This document shows positions 1 through 8,536 of a stretch of DNA of 64,000 bases, one piece after another. The notes beneath the pieces were generated by a model that did not search any database, had not been told where the DNA came from, and saw only the letters and a program-made list of their open reading frames with translations. The stretch is from the NCBI RefSeq assembly GCF_009766085.1, contig NZ_LMUF01000001.1, positions 62,001-126,000 of the forward strand, given 5' to 3'. The DNA comes from Burkholderia sp. S171. GTDB taxonomy: Bacteria; Pseudomonadota; Gammaproteobacteria; Burkholderiales; Burkholderiaceae. The stretch's first letter is position 1, and every line of letters begins with the position of its first letter. Made by a program: the position numbers and the translations under genes.

Positions 1-270
1 GGCGGCGTTATCCTGGTTGTCTCGGCGGTCATGTTTTTCATCGTGCTGATTCGCAACCATCGTGGACCGCGAAGTGTGGTTGCAGAGTACACGTTCAGCA
101 CGGCGGTGCATGAATCGAAGACCATTCCGGTTGCGTTGAACAGCTTTGGCCTGTGGCTTGCGCTGATGATCGGCCTGACGCTCTTTAACTACGGTTATCC
201 GGTCGCTTCGCTGTTGTTCCGCTCCGATACGTCCGTCCCCGCGATCATGATTGGAGGGCCGCAGCGATGA
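1..270 (+). CDS. C-terminal end of haem-copper oxidase subunit I-like protein (partial)
   Basis: The frame is open from the first base and ends at 270, so only about the last 89 residues are present. Two hydrophobic segments are visible, one starting at the window edge and one about residues 50-72 of the visible part. These fit the last transmembrane helices of a cytochrome oxidase subunit I. The stop codon overlaps the start of the following dihaem cytochrome c (ATGA), which indicates translational coupling and a terminal-oxidase operon. The haem- and copper-binding histidines would lie upstream of the window, so the family (b(o/a)3-type is my guess) rests on neighbour and hydrophobicity. 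Confidence 0.55.
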   Translation, partial: GGVILVVSAVMFFIVLIRNHRGPRSVVAEYTFSTAVHESKTIPVALNSFGLWLALMIGLTLFNYGYPVASLLFRSDTSVPAIMIGGPQR

Positions 271-1073
271 GCGAAGAACGCCTGTTCTCGTTACGTAACC
301 GGTGGTTCACGGTTACCGTTGGCGGCATGCTTGGGTTGGTGGTGTTTTCGGCTGCGGTGGGTTTCATATGGCTGCCTTCGGCGCAAAGTGATCAACCCTT
401 CCAGGGCGTCTGGAATGCGATCTGCAGCGCAGCGGGCGTGCCGCAACAATGGTTGCGCGGTTCGTCGGCCACGCCCGTGCCGCTGGTGCAAACCAGCACG
501 GTCGTCATGACGCCGCAACTGCTGGCGGCGTCCAGCAGCACGTCGATTGGCCGCGGCGCGACCTTGTCCATGCGTTGCACCATGTGTCACGGTGTGCGAG
601 GCATGAGCGACGCCAACTCGCCGAATCTCGCGGGACAGTATTCTTCTGTGATCTACAAGCAGTTGCTCGACTTTCAGTCTGGCGCGCGCCGTAATGCGGT
701 GATGTCGCCCATGGTCTCGAACCTGAGCGACCAGGACATGCGCGATCTCTCCGCCTATTACGCGTATTTGCCCAGACCGGTGGCGCTGCGCTCCGATGCC
801 GCGCCGGCGGTCTCCGTGCCGGACATCGTGTCAGGCGGAGCGCCGATGCGAAACATTGCTTCTTGTGCGTCGTGTCACGGCGGTATCGATCATAAGGCGG
901 GAAGCCCTTGGCTCGAGGGGATGCCGGCTGCGTACACGCGCGCGCAATTGCAGGCGTTCGCGAACGACACGCGTCATAACGATATCAACCAGCAGATGCG
1001 CAATGTTGCGCGAAATATGACGCCTGGGGAAATCGATGCAGCAGCGGCTTACTATGCGGGGGCGCAACCTTAA
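267..1073 (+). CDS. Membrane-anchored dihaem cytochrome c
   Basis: The protein has 268 residues. An N-terminal hydrophobic segment (about 13-36) is an uncleaved anchor or signal, followed by two cytochrome c domains. Haem motifs are CTMCH (C104-H108) and CASCH (C200-H204), the arrangement of cytochrome c4-like electron carriers of the periplasm. Methionines after each motif could be axial ligands. The start codon overlaps the stop of the upstream oxidase subunit, so it probably donates electrons to that oxidase. No gene follows for over 100 bases, so it closes the operon. Confidence 0.85.
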   Translation: MSEERLFSLRNRWFTVTVGGMLGLVVFSAAVGFIWLPSAQSDQPFQGVWNAICSAAGVPQQWLRGSSATPVPLVQTSTVVMTPQLLAASSSTSIGRGATLSMRCTMCHGVRGMSDANSPNLAGQYSSVIYKQLLDFQSGARRNAVMSPMVSNLSDQDMRDLSAYYAYLPRPVALRSDAAPAVSVPDIVSGGAPMRNIASCASCHGGIDHKAGSPWLEGMPAAYTRAQLQAFANDTRHNDINQQMRNVARNMTPGEIDAAAAYYAGAQP

Positions 1074-1137
1074 ACCGCCGATGTGGAATGAGTCGATTGG
1101 CGTTGGCAACCCCTCTAAAATTTACCTGAAAACTATC

Positions 1138-1166
1138 TTGACAGTATCTGACATGTCAAATAATAT
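1138..1166 (+). promoter_or_regulatory. Sigma-70 promoter of marR with operator in the spacer
   Basis: A consensus -35 TTGACA (1138-1143), a spacer of 17 bases and a -10 TAATAT (1161-1166) stand 24 bases upstream of the marR start. The spacer holds a palindrome, TGACATGTCA (1149-1158), within TATCTGACATGTCAAATA. The same element recurs before nodT and emrB. A repressor bound here would cover the promoter, so MarR autorepression is the natural reading. Confidence 0.8.
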
Positions 1167-1189
1167 GCGATTCATCAACGGAGCGAGCG

Positions 1190-1627
1190 ATGAATCACTA
1201 CAGCAAGGAAAATTTTCGTCCCACCCAAAGCATCGGTTTCTTGATCAACAAGGCGCGCAACATCCTGACAGTCGAGATGGATGCGGCGCTGAAGGACCTG
1301 GATATTTCCAGTCAGCAGATGGGTATCTTGATGTCGCTCACCCTCGGTCTGGCTGCAACGCCGTTCGAATTGTCGAAGGTGTTGGGGATTGATACCGGTC
1401 TGATGACGCGCATGCTCGACAAGCTGGAAGCGAAGGAGTTGCTGCAGCGCTCGCGCAGTCTTGAAGATCGCCGTGTCGTTAATCTGGCGTTGACGAAAAA
1501 GGGTGAGGAGGTTACCACCCAGATTCCGGAAGTCGCACCGGATGTGTTGAACGCGCATCTGAAGAAATTCAGCAAGGTCGAGTTTGAAGAGTTGCGCCGC
1601 CTGCTTCGTAAATTTCTTGATGAGTAA
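1190..1627 (+). CDS. MarR-family transcriptional repressor of the efflux operon
   Basis: The protein has 145 residues with a winged-helix MarR domain, the DNA-binding part about residues 40-105 and a typical LEDRRVVNLALTKKG wing at about 84-98. It is the first gene of a marR-nodT-emrA-emrB set and its own promoter carries the palindrome found before two downstream genes. It therefore most likely represses the whole efflux operon and releases DNA on binding an aromatic or hydrophobic effector; the effector cannot be read from sequence. A start at 1190 follows GGAGCGAGCG, a good ribosome-binding site. Confidence 0.9.
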   Translation: MNHYSKENFRPTQSIGFLINKARNILTVEMDAALKDLDISSQQMGILMSLTLGLAATPFELSKVLGIDTGLMTRMLDKLEAKELLQRSRSLEDRRVVNLALTKKGEEVTTQIPEVAPDVLNAHLKKFSKVEFEELRRLLRKFLDE

Positions 1628-1690
1628 GTGAGCCGCATTAGCCGGCTGAATAAGTAAGCTGAATAAGTAAGCCGCTTTTTTTTGTCCAAT

Positions 1691-1708
1691 TATCTGACAA
1701 GTCAGAAA
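1691..1708 (+). promoter_or_regulatory. Second copy of the MarR-type operator, abutting the nodT start
   Basis: TCTGAC-AA-GTCAGA occupies 1693-1706, only two bases before the nodT ATG at 1709. It therefore covers the region where a ribosome-binding site would be, and no clear Shine-Dalgarno is visible. It matches the operator at the marR promoter at 11 of 14 positions. It may act as a roadblock to read-through from the marR promoter or belong to a second promoter. Confidence 0.7.
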
Positions 1709-3190
1709 ATGAAAAAACAGTTAAATAGAAAAGCAATCGGTTCGAGAGCGTCGACCGTGGGTGTTTCGGTGATGTTTGCCGCGGTGCTGTCGGCGTGCGC
1801 GAACTACGCGGGCATTCATAGCAACCAGCAGATGGCCCAGCCGCAATCGTACGAGACGACACAAAGCATCCCGTCCGAGAGCGGTCATTGGCCGGCAGCG
1901 GGTTGGGCCGATCAATTCGGCGATGCGCAGCTGAAAACGCTGATTGCGGAAGCATTGAAGAACAGTCCGTCCCTTGATCAGGCGCGTGCCCGGGTTGCTT
2001 CGGCCAATGCTTATAGTGAAACGGCGAAGGCCAACACCATGCCCAACGTCGGTGCGGATTATTCGATGACCCGCCAGCAGTATTCCGGCACCGCGCTCGT
2101 GCCACCGCCTTACGCGGGTTCGTGGCAGACCGAAAACAAGCTGCTTGCATCCGCTTCGTACGACCTCGACCTGTGGGGCAAGAATCGTGAAGCGTTGAGG
2201 GCGGCGGTGTCGCAAACGCAGGCAAGCGAAGCGGATGCTGAAGTCGTGAAGCTGACGCTGACTACCTCGATTGCCCGCGCTTATAACCAGCTTGCGCGGC
2301 TTTGTGACCAGCGCGATATCGCCGCTCGCGAAGTCGCGCAACGCGATCAGATCGAACGTATTGCAGCGGGCCGGATTGCGACCGGGCTGGACACGGAAGT
2401 AGAGCGCAAGACGGCGCAAGCAAACGTCGCGACAAGTCATGCGTCCTTGACCGCGCTGGACGGCCAGATTCTCACCACGCGCTATCAGATTGCCGCGTTG
2501 CTTGGTGCGGGACCTGATCGTGGCTTGACGATCCAGCGCCCGGCGCTTGGCGTGGGAGAGCAGGTGCTCCTCCCCGACAACCTGCCGGCCGATCTCGTCA
2601 GCCGCCGGCCCGACCTGGTCGCGGCGCGCTGGCGTGTGGACGCGCTTACACACGATGTGAAGGAAGCGAAGGCCGAGTTCTATCCTGACATCAACTTAAG
2701 CGCATCAATTGGCCTGGACGCATTCGGCTTTGGCCGCTTGCTGACGGCCGCGAGCAGAACGGCAACGGCCGGTCCGGCGATCCACTTGCCGATCTTCGAT
2801 GCCGGCGCATTGCGCGCTCAACTCAAAGGCCGTTACGCCGATTTCGATTATGCGGTTGCGACCTATAACCAGACACTCGTCACCGCGCTAAGCGATGTCG
2901 CGACGCAACTCGCGCAGATCCGGTCGACGGATGCACAACTCGTCGATGCAGAAACGGCGCAAGAAGCCGCGCATCGTGCCGATGAACTCGCGCTCGTCCA
3001 GTACAAGGGCGGCCTCACGAATCAACTGACCGTGCTGAATGCCGACATGAACGCCTTGTCCGCAGACCAGGCGGTTGTCGATCTGAAAATGAACCGTCGC
3101 GACCAGCAGATCGCACTCGCAGCGGCACTCGGCGGCGGTTATGTCGACGCCGACGCCTCTTCGTCTTCCAACACTGTTGCCGCGCGCTGA
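1709..3190 (+). CDS. NodT-family outer-membrane efflux lipoprotein
   Basis: The protein has 493 residues from the ATG at 1709; the frame is open to a TTG at 1682, but a start there would destroy the lipoprotein signal. The signal has basic N-terminal residues, a hydrophobic stretch and a lipobox LSAC with the lipid-bearing cysteine at position 30. The rest is the duplicated TolC-like outer-membrane factor fold typical of NodT/OprM proteins. It forms the outer-membrane channel for the adjacent EmrA-like adaptor and EmrB-like pump, together exporting drugs or aromatic acids. Confidence 0.9.
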   Translation: MKKQLNRKAIGSRASTVGVSVMFAAVLSACANYAGIHSNQQMAQPQSYETTQSIPSESGHWPAAGWADQFGDAQLKTLIAEALKNSPSLDQARARVASANAYSETAKANTMPNVGADYSMTRQQYSGTALVPPPYAGSWQTENKLLASASYDLDLWGKNREALRAAVSQTQASEADAEVVKLTLTTSIARAYNQLARLCDQRDIAAREVAQRDQIERIAAGRIATGLDTEVERKTAQANVATSHASLTALDGQILTTRYQIAALLGAGPDRGLTIQRPALGVGEQVLLPDNLPADLVSRRPDLVAARWRVDALTHDVKEAKAEFYPDINLSASIGLDAFGFGRLLTAASRTATAGPAIHLPIFDAGALRAQLKGRYADFDYAVATYNQTLVTALSDVATQLAQIRSTDAQLVDAETAQEAAHRADELALVQYKGGLTNQLTVLNADMNALSADQAVVDLKMNRRDQQIALAAALGGGYVDADASSSSNTVAAR

Positions 3191-3224
3191 GCCGGCATTC
3201 CACGGACCCGTAGGAGAATTTGCA

Positions 3225-4484
3225 ATGAGCGACACCATCCAGTCCGACCGCGCTGCGGTGGATTCAAATCAGGCAACCAAGGGTGCCTTACCCCAAGAGG
3301 CCGCGCCGCGCACGAAACGCAAGCTGCTGCTTTCCTTGCTCGGCGCAGCAATCGTCATCTCGGCCGCAGCCTACGGCGCGTATTACTACACCGATGCACG
3401 CTTCTACCAGTCGACGGACGACGCTTACGTCAGCGGCAATCTCGTGCAACTCACGCCGCAAGTCAGCGGCACGGTTGTCGCGGTGAACGCGGACGATACG
3501 CAGATCGTCAAGGCTGGCGACCCGGTCGTGACGCTGGACTCAGCCGATGCAAAAGTTGCGCTCGGGAATGCGGAAGCCACGCTTGGCCAGACCGTGCGAG
3601 AAGTGAGCAGCCTCTACGTCAACAACGACTTCTATGCGGCGAGCATCGCTCAACGCGAGTCGGATCTCGCCCGCGCCAACTCGGATCTGCAACGCCGCCA
3701 GGCGGTGGAGAACACCGGGGCGGTGTCTGCCGAAGACGTGTCGCATGCCCGCGATGCCGTCAAAAGCGCGCAAGCCTCACTCGACGCCATGCGTCAGCAA
3801 GCCGAAGCGAACCACGTGCTCACCGACCGCACGTCGGTCGAACAACACCCGAACGTGCAGGCTGCTGCGAGCAAGCTTCGCGATGCTTACCTGAGCTATG
3901 CTCGTAACACCTTGCCCGCGCCGGTGACGGGTTACGTCGCGCGCCGTTCGGTGCAGGTCGGGCAGCGCGTCGCTCCCGGTACACCGCTGATGGCGATCGT
4001 GCCGCTCGACGGCGTCTGGGTCGACGCCAACTTTAAAGAAGGGCAACTGCGGCGCATGCGCATTGGTCAGCCGGTCACGTTGACGGCCGATGTATATGGT
4101 TCGGACGTCAAGTATCACGGCCGCGTGGTGGGTTTTTCCGCGGGCACGGGCAGCGCGTTTGCCGTGCTGCCTGCACAGAACGCGACAGGCAACTGGATCA
4201 AGGTCGTGCAACGCTTGCCGGCACGTATCCAGCTTGACCCGCATGAGCTTCAACAGCACCCGCTGCGCATCGGCTTGTCGATGGACGTGGAAGTCGAAAC
4301 GCGTGATGAATCCGGTACGCAACTGGCCGCCGCAACCAACACTTCTTATCGGACAGATGTATTCGAGCAATACGGCGCGCAAGCCGATGCGGAGATCGCC
4401 AAGGTGATCGCAGACAACATTCCGATAGCCGCTCCCAGGACCATGGCGAAGCGCGATCAAGCCCAGCCGCATCGCGCCGGTTGA
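3225..4484 (+). CDS. emrA: EmrA-like HlyD-family periplasmic adaptor
   Basis: The protein has 419 residues. The start at 3225 follows TAGGAG at a good distance; an upstream in-frame start overlaps nodT and lacks such a site. A single transmembrane anchor spans about residues 33-55, followed by the biotinyl-lipoyl-like half motif (QLTPQVSGTVVAV, about 80-92), a coiled-coil hairpin (about 120-210) and the second lipoyl and beta-barrel parts. It links the inner-membrane pump encoded next to the outer-membrane NodT protein. The EmrA name rests on family and operon position. Confidence 0.88.
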   Translation: MSDTIQSDRAAVDSNQATKGALPQEAAPRTKRKLLLSLLGAAIVISAAAYGAYYYTDARFYQSTDDAYVSGNLVQLTPQVSGTVVAVNADDTQIVKAGDPVVTLDSADAKVALGNAEATLGQTVREVSSLYVNNDFYAASIAQRESDLARANSDLQRRQAVENTGAVSAEDVSHARDAVKSAQASLDAMRQQAEANHVLTDRTSVEQHPNVQAAASKLRDAYLSYARNTLPAPVTGYVARRSVQVGQRVAPGTPLMAIVPLDGVWVDANFKEGQLRRMRIGQPVTLTADVYGSDVKYHGRVVGFSAGTGSAFAVLPAQNATGNWIKVVQRLPARIQLDPHELQQHPLRIGLSMDVEVETRDESGTQLAAATNTSYRTDVFEQYGAQADAEIAKVIADNIPIAAPRTMAKRDQAQPHRAG

Positions 4485-4525
4485 GTAACCAAGCGACTAA
4501 GCAGCAAGCGCATTCTTTTAATCAA

Positions 4526-4545
4526 ATATCTGACAAGTCAGATTT
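4526..4545 (+). promoter_or_regulatory. Third copy of the MarR-type operator, before emrB
   Basis: ATCTGAC-AA-GTCAGAT (4528-4543) is a perfect 7-bp inverted repeat with a 2-base spacer, 25 bases upstream of the emrB start in the 84-base gap after emrA. The core is identical to the nodT copy. Its presence suggests separate control of the pump gene by the MarR protein. Confidence 0.75.
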
Positions 4546-4568
4546 AGTGTGTGTCATTCGGAGTATTG

Positions 4569-6131
4569 ATGAATACGTCGTCTCAGTCCGGCGCGCTCGC
4601 GCCACTCACTGGCGGGAAACTGGCGCTTGCCACGCTTGCCGTTGCACTTGCCACGTTCATGAACGTGCTGGATTCGTCGATTGCGAATGTGGCGATCCCG
4701 ACCATCTCGGGCAACCTGGGTGTTTCTGTCGATGAAGGAACGTGGGTCATTACCCTGTTCGCCGCGGCCAACGCCATTTCGATTCCGCTCACTGGCTGGC
4801 TCACCCAACGGGTCGGGCAAGTGAAGCTATTCGTGTGGGCAATCCTGTTGTTCGTGATTTCCTCATGGCTGTGCGGCCTTGCGCCGACCCTGCCCGTGTT
4901 GCTTGGCGCGCGGATCCTGCAAGGCGCGGTCGCCGGTCCGCTGATCCCGCTCTCGCAAGCCATTCTGCTCGGTTCGTATCCGAAGGAAAAGAGCTCGCAC
5001 GCGCTGGCGTTATGGGCCATGACCGCGACGGTTGGGCCTATCGTCGGACCGGCGCTGGGTGGATGGATCACCGATAGCTACTCGTGGTCCTGGATCTTCT
5101 ACATCAACATTCCAGTCGGCCTGTTTGCAGCCGGCGTGACATGGGCGATCTACCGGACGCGCGAAACGCCGGTGAAGCGGATCCCTATCGACAAAGTAGG
5201 CCTGATCTCGTTGATTGCGTGGGTCGGTTCGTTGCAGATCATGCTCGATAAAGGCAAGGACCTCGACTGGTTCACCTCGCCGGTGATTGTCGCGTTGGGG
5301 ATCTTTGCGTTGATCAGCTTCGTGTTTTTCATGGTCTGGGAGTTGACGGAAAAAAATCCGATCATCAATCTCCGGCTCTTCAAGGGACGTAATTTCCTGG
5401 GCGGAACCATCGCGATCTCAGTCGCGTATGCGCTGTTCTTCTCGAACCTCGTGATCTTGCCGACGTGGATGCAGCAGTACCTGAACTATCGCTCTGTCGA
5501 TGCAGGTCTGGCTATGGCGCCGCTGGGTATTTTTGCTGTGTTGCTTACGCCGGTGATGGCCAAGATCATGCCGAAGAGCGACGCACGGGTGCTTGCGACG
5601 CTCGCTTTTCTCGGTTTTGCCGGCGTGTTTTTCATGCGTTCGTTTTATACGACCGGCGTCGATACCTGGACCCTGGTCGTGCCTACCTTGTTGCAAGGCG
5701 TTCCTACCGCGCTGTTTTTCGTACCGCTGACGGCGATCATTTTGTCCGGCTTGCCGGCGGACAAAATACCCGCTGCTGCGGGGTTGTCAAATTTCACGCG
5801 GGTCTTTGCGGGTGCCGTTGGAACATCGCTCGTGAGTACCGGCTGGAACGACCGGACAATCCTGCATCATGCTCAACTGGCTGAACAAACGAGTGTCAAT
5901 AACCCGAACTTCGTCGCGAGTATTAATGCCTTGCAGAACACGCTTGGAGGGAGCGCGGCGCAAGCCATGGCGTTCTTCGAATCGTCGCTCAATGCACAAG
6001 CCGCCATGCTTGGACTGAACGATATCTTCTGGTTGTCGGCGGTTATTTTCATCGCGATCATCCCGCTTATCTGGATCACCAAGCCGGGCAAGGACGGCAG
6101 CGCAGCGGCGGCGGGAGCAGGGGGACACTAA
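4569..6131 (+). CDS. emrB: EmrB-like DHA2-family drug:proton antiporter (MFS, 14 TM)
   Basis: The protein has 520 residues from the ATG at 4569, which follows CGGAG; a GTG at 4551 in the same frame lacks a ribosome-binding site. The first helix carries the LDSSIANVA signature (about 34-42) with an acidic residue typical of DHA2 pumps, and helix 5 carries the antiporter motif GPIVGPALGGWI (about 157-168). About 14 hydrophobic helices are present. It is the inner-membrane energised pump of the NodT-EmrA-EmrB tripartite exporter. Confidence 0.9.
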   Translation: MNTSSQSGALAPLTGGKLALATLAVALATFMNVLDSSIANVAIPTISGNLGVSVDEGTWVITLFAAANAISIPLTGWLTQRVGQVKLFVWAILLFVISSWLCGLAPTLPVLLGARILQGAVAGPLIPLSQAILLGSYPKEKSSHALALWAMTATVGPIVGPALGGWITDSYSWSWIFYINIPVGLFAAGVTWAIYRTRETPVKRIPIDKVGLISLIAWVGSLQIMLDKGKDLDWFTSPVIVALGIFALISFVFFMVWELTEKNPIINLRLFKGRNFLGGTIAISVAYALFFSNLVILPTWMQQYLNYRSVDAGLAMAPLGIFAVLLTPVMAKIMPKSDARVLATLAFLGFAGVFFMRSFYTTGVDTWTLVVPTLLQGVPTALFFVPLTAIILSGLPADKIPAAAGLSNFTRVFAGAVGTSLVSTGWNDRTILHHAQLAEQTSVNNPNFVASINALQNTLGGSAAQAMAFFESSLNAQAAMLGLNDIFWLSAVIFIAIIPLIWITKPGKDGSAAAAGAGGH

Positions 6132-6175
6132 GTTTTGAACCGGTTAGACCGATGCGCGATAAAGTTAGCAAAAAC

Positions 6176-6203
6176 AACGATAAAATTCATGTGCGCTATC
6201 GTT
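6176..6203. repeat. Inverted repeat AACGATA...TATCGTT upstream of the kinase operon
   Basis: AACGATA (6176-6182) and TATCGTT (6197-6203) form a perfect 7-bp inverted repeat around 14 bases. It lies between the efflux operon and the sugar kinase operon. The half-site AACGATA recurs at 18356 in the divergent control region of the related sugar genes, so a shared regulator is possible. Confidence 0.4.
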
Positions 6204-6271
6204 AAACGGGGCGAAATTCGTTAGTTTAGGGCAAATGCTCCAATTGACACGAGCAAAAAACGTAGTCAAAA

Positions 6272-6279
6272 TAACGTTA
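6272..6279. promoter_or_regulatory. TAACGTTA motif upstream of the kinase operon
   Basis: A perfect palindrome TAACGTTA lies about 80 bases before the kinase start. The same octamer is at 18318, with variants at 18333 and 18454, in the control region of the other half of the proposed sugar regulon. The RpiR protein encoded at 12239-13096 is the obvious candidate binder, by inference only. Confidence 0.4.
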
Positions 6280-6297
6280 ATAAAACATAGATGCAAG

Positions 6298-6325
6298 AAC
6301 CCGCAGGTCGCCTCAGCGGGTTTTT
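6298..6325 (+). terminator. Rho-independent terminator
   Basis: AACCCGC (6298-6304) pairs with GCGGGTT (6316-6322) and is followed by a run of T. It lies after the efflux operon and just before the kinase start at 6362. It could end the efflux transcript or act as an attenuator in the kinase leader. Confidence 0.7.
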
Positions 6326-6361
6326 GCTTGCTCGTTCAGGCATTAGCTGAGGATTCGAGTA

Positions 6362-7867
6362 ATGGAGACGTATTACCTCGCCATCGACGTTGGCACTGGC
6401 AGCGCCCGCGCCGCCCTGGTCAATTCGCATGGCGTCATCGTGAGCATTGCTGCGCGCGAACACGAGCAGATCGTGCCGCGCTACGGCTGGTCCGAACAGC
6501 GCCCCACTGACTGGTGGCAGGGCGTAGCCGGTGCTATCCATGAGGTCCTTGGCAACACGCCGCATGCAGCCGAAAACATTGCGGCTATCTGCGCATGCGG
6601 CCAGATGCATGGCACGGTACTCATTGATTCTGACGGCCAGCTCACTCGCGAAACCGCACCGCTCTGGAACGATAAACGCACCCTTGCTCAAGTGGCCGCC
6701 TTCCGTGCGTGCCATGACGCTGCATCATATTTGCCAATGACGGCCAACCCGGCGACACCCGCCTGGCCCGGCTTCAAATTGCAATGGCTCAAGCAGAACG
6801 AGCCCGATGCATACGAACGTGCAGCAACGGTATTCATGCCGAAGGACTACATCAACTTTCGGCTAACAGGTGAGCGTGCCTGGGACTGGAGCGATGCCTC
6901 CACGAGCTTCCTGATGGACCCGGTGACACGCTCCTGGTCCCAGCCCATGCTCGATGCACTCGGACTCGACAGCAGCAAGCTTCCGCGCGTTCGTTCGCCG
7001 CAGGAAATACTGGGAACGGTCACCTTGGAAGCGGCTCGCGCAACCGGCCTGCGCCAAGGAACACCCGTGTTGGTTGGCGGTGCGGACTATGCGCTTTCGA
7101 TGCTCGGATCAGGTGTGTTCGGGCCCGGTCTCGGCTCGGACATAACCGGTACATCGTCGATCATCACGGTGATCGCGGACACCCCCATGCTGCACCCGGA
7201 AGTATCGAACATGGTCTCGGCGGAAGGGCTCTGGGGAAGATTCATGCTGCTCGATTCGGGCGGCGATGCAGTGCGTTGGGCGCGTCGTGCATTCCACGAA
7301 AACACGCTGAGTTACGAGGCCGTTGCGCAGAAAGCCGCCGATGCCCCCGTCGGTTCCGAGGGCCTGTTCTTCCTGCCTTACCTGACCGGTGAAAGGCTCG
7401 GCGACCATTCAAATTCGCGCGCCCAGTTCTTCGGTATCGCGGCCAAGCATGGCACGGCGCATCTCCATCGGGCGGTATTAGAAGGGGTCGCGTTTGGCGT
7501 GCGGCGGCACATTGGCGTGATCGAATCAGCGGGCGTGCACATGGAGCGTCTGGTTGCGGCAAGCGGGGGCGCCAAGGCTGCCCTTTGGCTTGAGATCAAG
7601 GCAAGCATGTATCGCACGCCCATCCTCGTGCCGGCTCAACTTGAATGCGGTGTGATCGGTTGCGCGATTCTTGCCGCGACCGCGCATGGCCAGTTCGCGC
7701 GTCTGGGCGATGCAGTCGCAGCCTTCGTTCAGTTTGAGCGCGAGGTCTTGCCGGACCCGCGCGCCAGTGACATCTACGATCGGATGATGCCGATCTTCGA
7801 GCGGCTCTACACGAGCTCGCAACAGTTCTACGACGACCTCGATCGTCTCGCCGAGGCTCATGCATGA
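6362..7867 (+). CDS. FGGY-family carbohydrate kinase (xylulokinase-like)
   Basis: The protein has 501 residues, the usual length. It has the FGGY N-terminal phosphate-binding motif DVGTGSARAAL (9-19), GQMHG (80-84) as in xylulokinases, a candidate catalytic base in GGADYA (D242) and a C-terminal ATPase half with ASGGAKAALWLEIKA (about 400-414). It phosphorylates a pentose, ketose or polyol in the cytoplasm. The stop overlaps the start of the HAD gene (ATGA), so the two are coupled. Substrate is not readable; the neighbouring oxidoreductases suggest a polyol-derived ketose. Confidence 0.85.
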   Translation: METYYLAIDVGTGSARAALVNSHGVIVSIAAREHEQIVPRYGWSEQRPTDWWQGVAGAIHEVLGNTPHAAENIAAICACGQMHGTVLIDSDGQLTRETAPLWNDKRTLAQVAAFRACHDAASYLPMTANPATPAWPGFKLQWLKQNEPDAYERAATVFMPKDYINFRLTGERAWDWSDASTSFLMDPVTRSWSQPMLDALGLDSSKLPRVRSPQEILGTVTLEAARATGLRQGTPVLVGGADYALSMLGSGVFGPGLGSDITGTSSIITVIADTPMLHPEVSNMVSAEGLWGRFMLLDSGGDAVRWARRAFHENTLSYEAVAQKAADAPVGSEGLFFLPYLTGERLGDHSNSRAQFFGIAAKHGTAHLHRAVLEGVAFGVRRHIGVIESAGVHMERLVAASGGAKAALWLEIKASMYRTPILVPAQLECGVIGCAILAATAHGQFARLGDAVAAFVQFEREVLPDPRASDIYDRMMPIFERLYTSSQQFYDDLDRLAEAHA

Positions 7868-8529
7868 CGCAAGCAATCAAGGCTGTCCTGTGGGACATGG
7901 ACGGCACGCTCGCCGACAGTGAAGCGCTGCACCTGAGCACACTCGTCGCCGTGTTGACCCATCATGGAATAGCCGCGGACGATGACCTGCATGCGGCGAT
8001 ATTCGGTAAGACCGGCCGCGAGGTGCACGCGTATTGCTGCGAGCGTTTCGGGATCGATTTCGACTACGGCCAATGGTCGATGACAAGGGCGCGGCACTAT
8101 CTGTCCGAAGCCCCGAAGATGCAGCCACGACCCGGCGCGCTCAGCGTCTATCACGCGGTGCGTGCAGCGGGAATCCGTCAGGCGATTGTGTCGAATTCAT
8201 CGCGTATGTTGCTTGAAGCGGGGCTTCGCGCGCTCGACTTGCAGGACCCGCAACTGATCTCCGTCAGCGTCAACGACGTGCGTGCCGGCAAGCCCGACCC
8301 CGAGCCGTACCAGCGCGCCGCGTGGCTGCTGGGTGTAACGGCCGGGGAAGTCATCGTGGTGGAAGACAGCCCGACCGGCGCCCGTGCGGGTATCGCGGCT
8401 GGCATGCGGGTGCTTGCATGGCCCGAGCATGAAAGCGCTGCCGGTACCTTTCCCGAGGGCTCGCGCATTGTGCGATCCGAATACGAACTCGCCGATGCAC
8501 TCGGCGTTCAACTCATTCCTTCTTTCTAA
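7864..8529 (+). CDS. HAD-superfamily phosphatase/phosphoglucomutase-like protein
   Basis: The protein has 221 residues. Motif I is DMDGT with the nucleophile D11 and acid/base D13, motif II is the serine in IVSNSS (about 106-111), and motif IV is VVEDSPTGARAGIAAG. This is the beta-phosphoglucomutase/GS1 subgroup with an alpha-helical cap after motif I. It overlaps the kinase by four bases, so it probably removes or moves a phosphate on the kinase product or a side product. Confidence 0.83.
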   Translation: MTQAIKAVLWDMDGTLADSEALHLSTLVAVLTHHGIAADDDLHAAIFGKTGREVHAYCCERFGIDFDYGQWSMTRARHYLSEAPKMQPRPGALSVYHAVRAAGIRQAIVSNSSRMLLEAGLRALDLQDPQLISVSVNDVRAGKPDPEPYQRAAWLLGVTAGEVIVVEDSPTGARAGIAAGMRVLAWPEHESAAGTFPEGSRIVRSEYELADALGVQLIPSF

Positions 8530-8536
8530 ACCCGCC

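Noticed and set aside
1640..1676. Repeat of AATAAGTAAGC after marR as a mobile-element relic
   Set aside because: Two short copies of about 13 bases only, with no flanking duplication or other sign of insertion.
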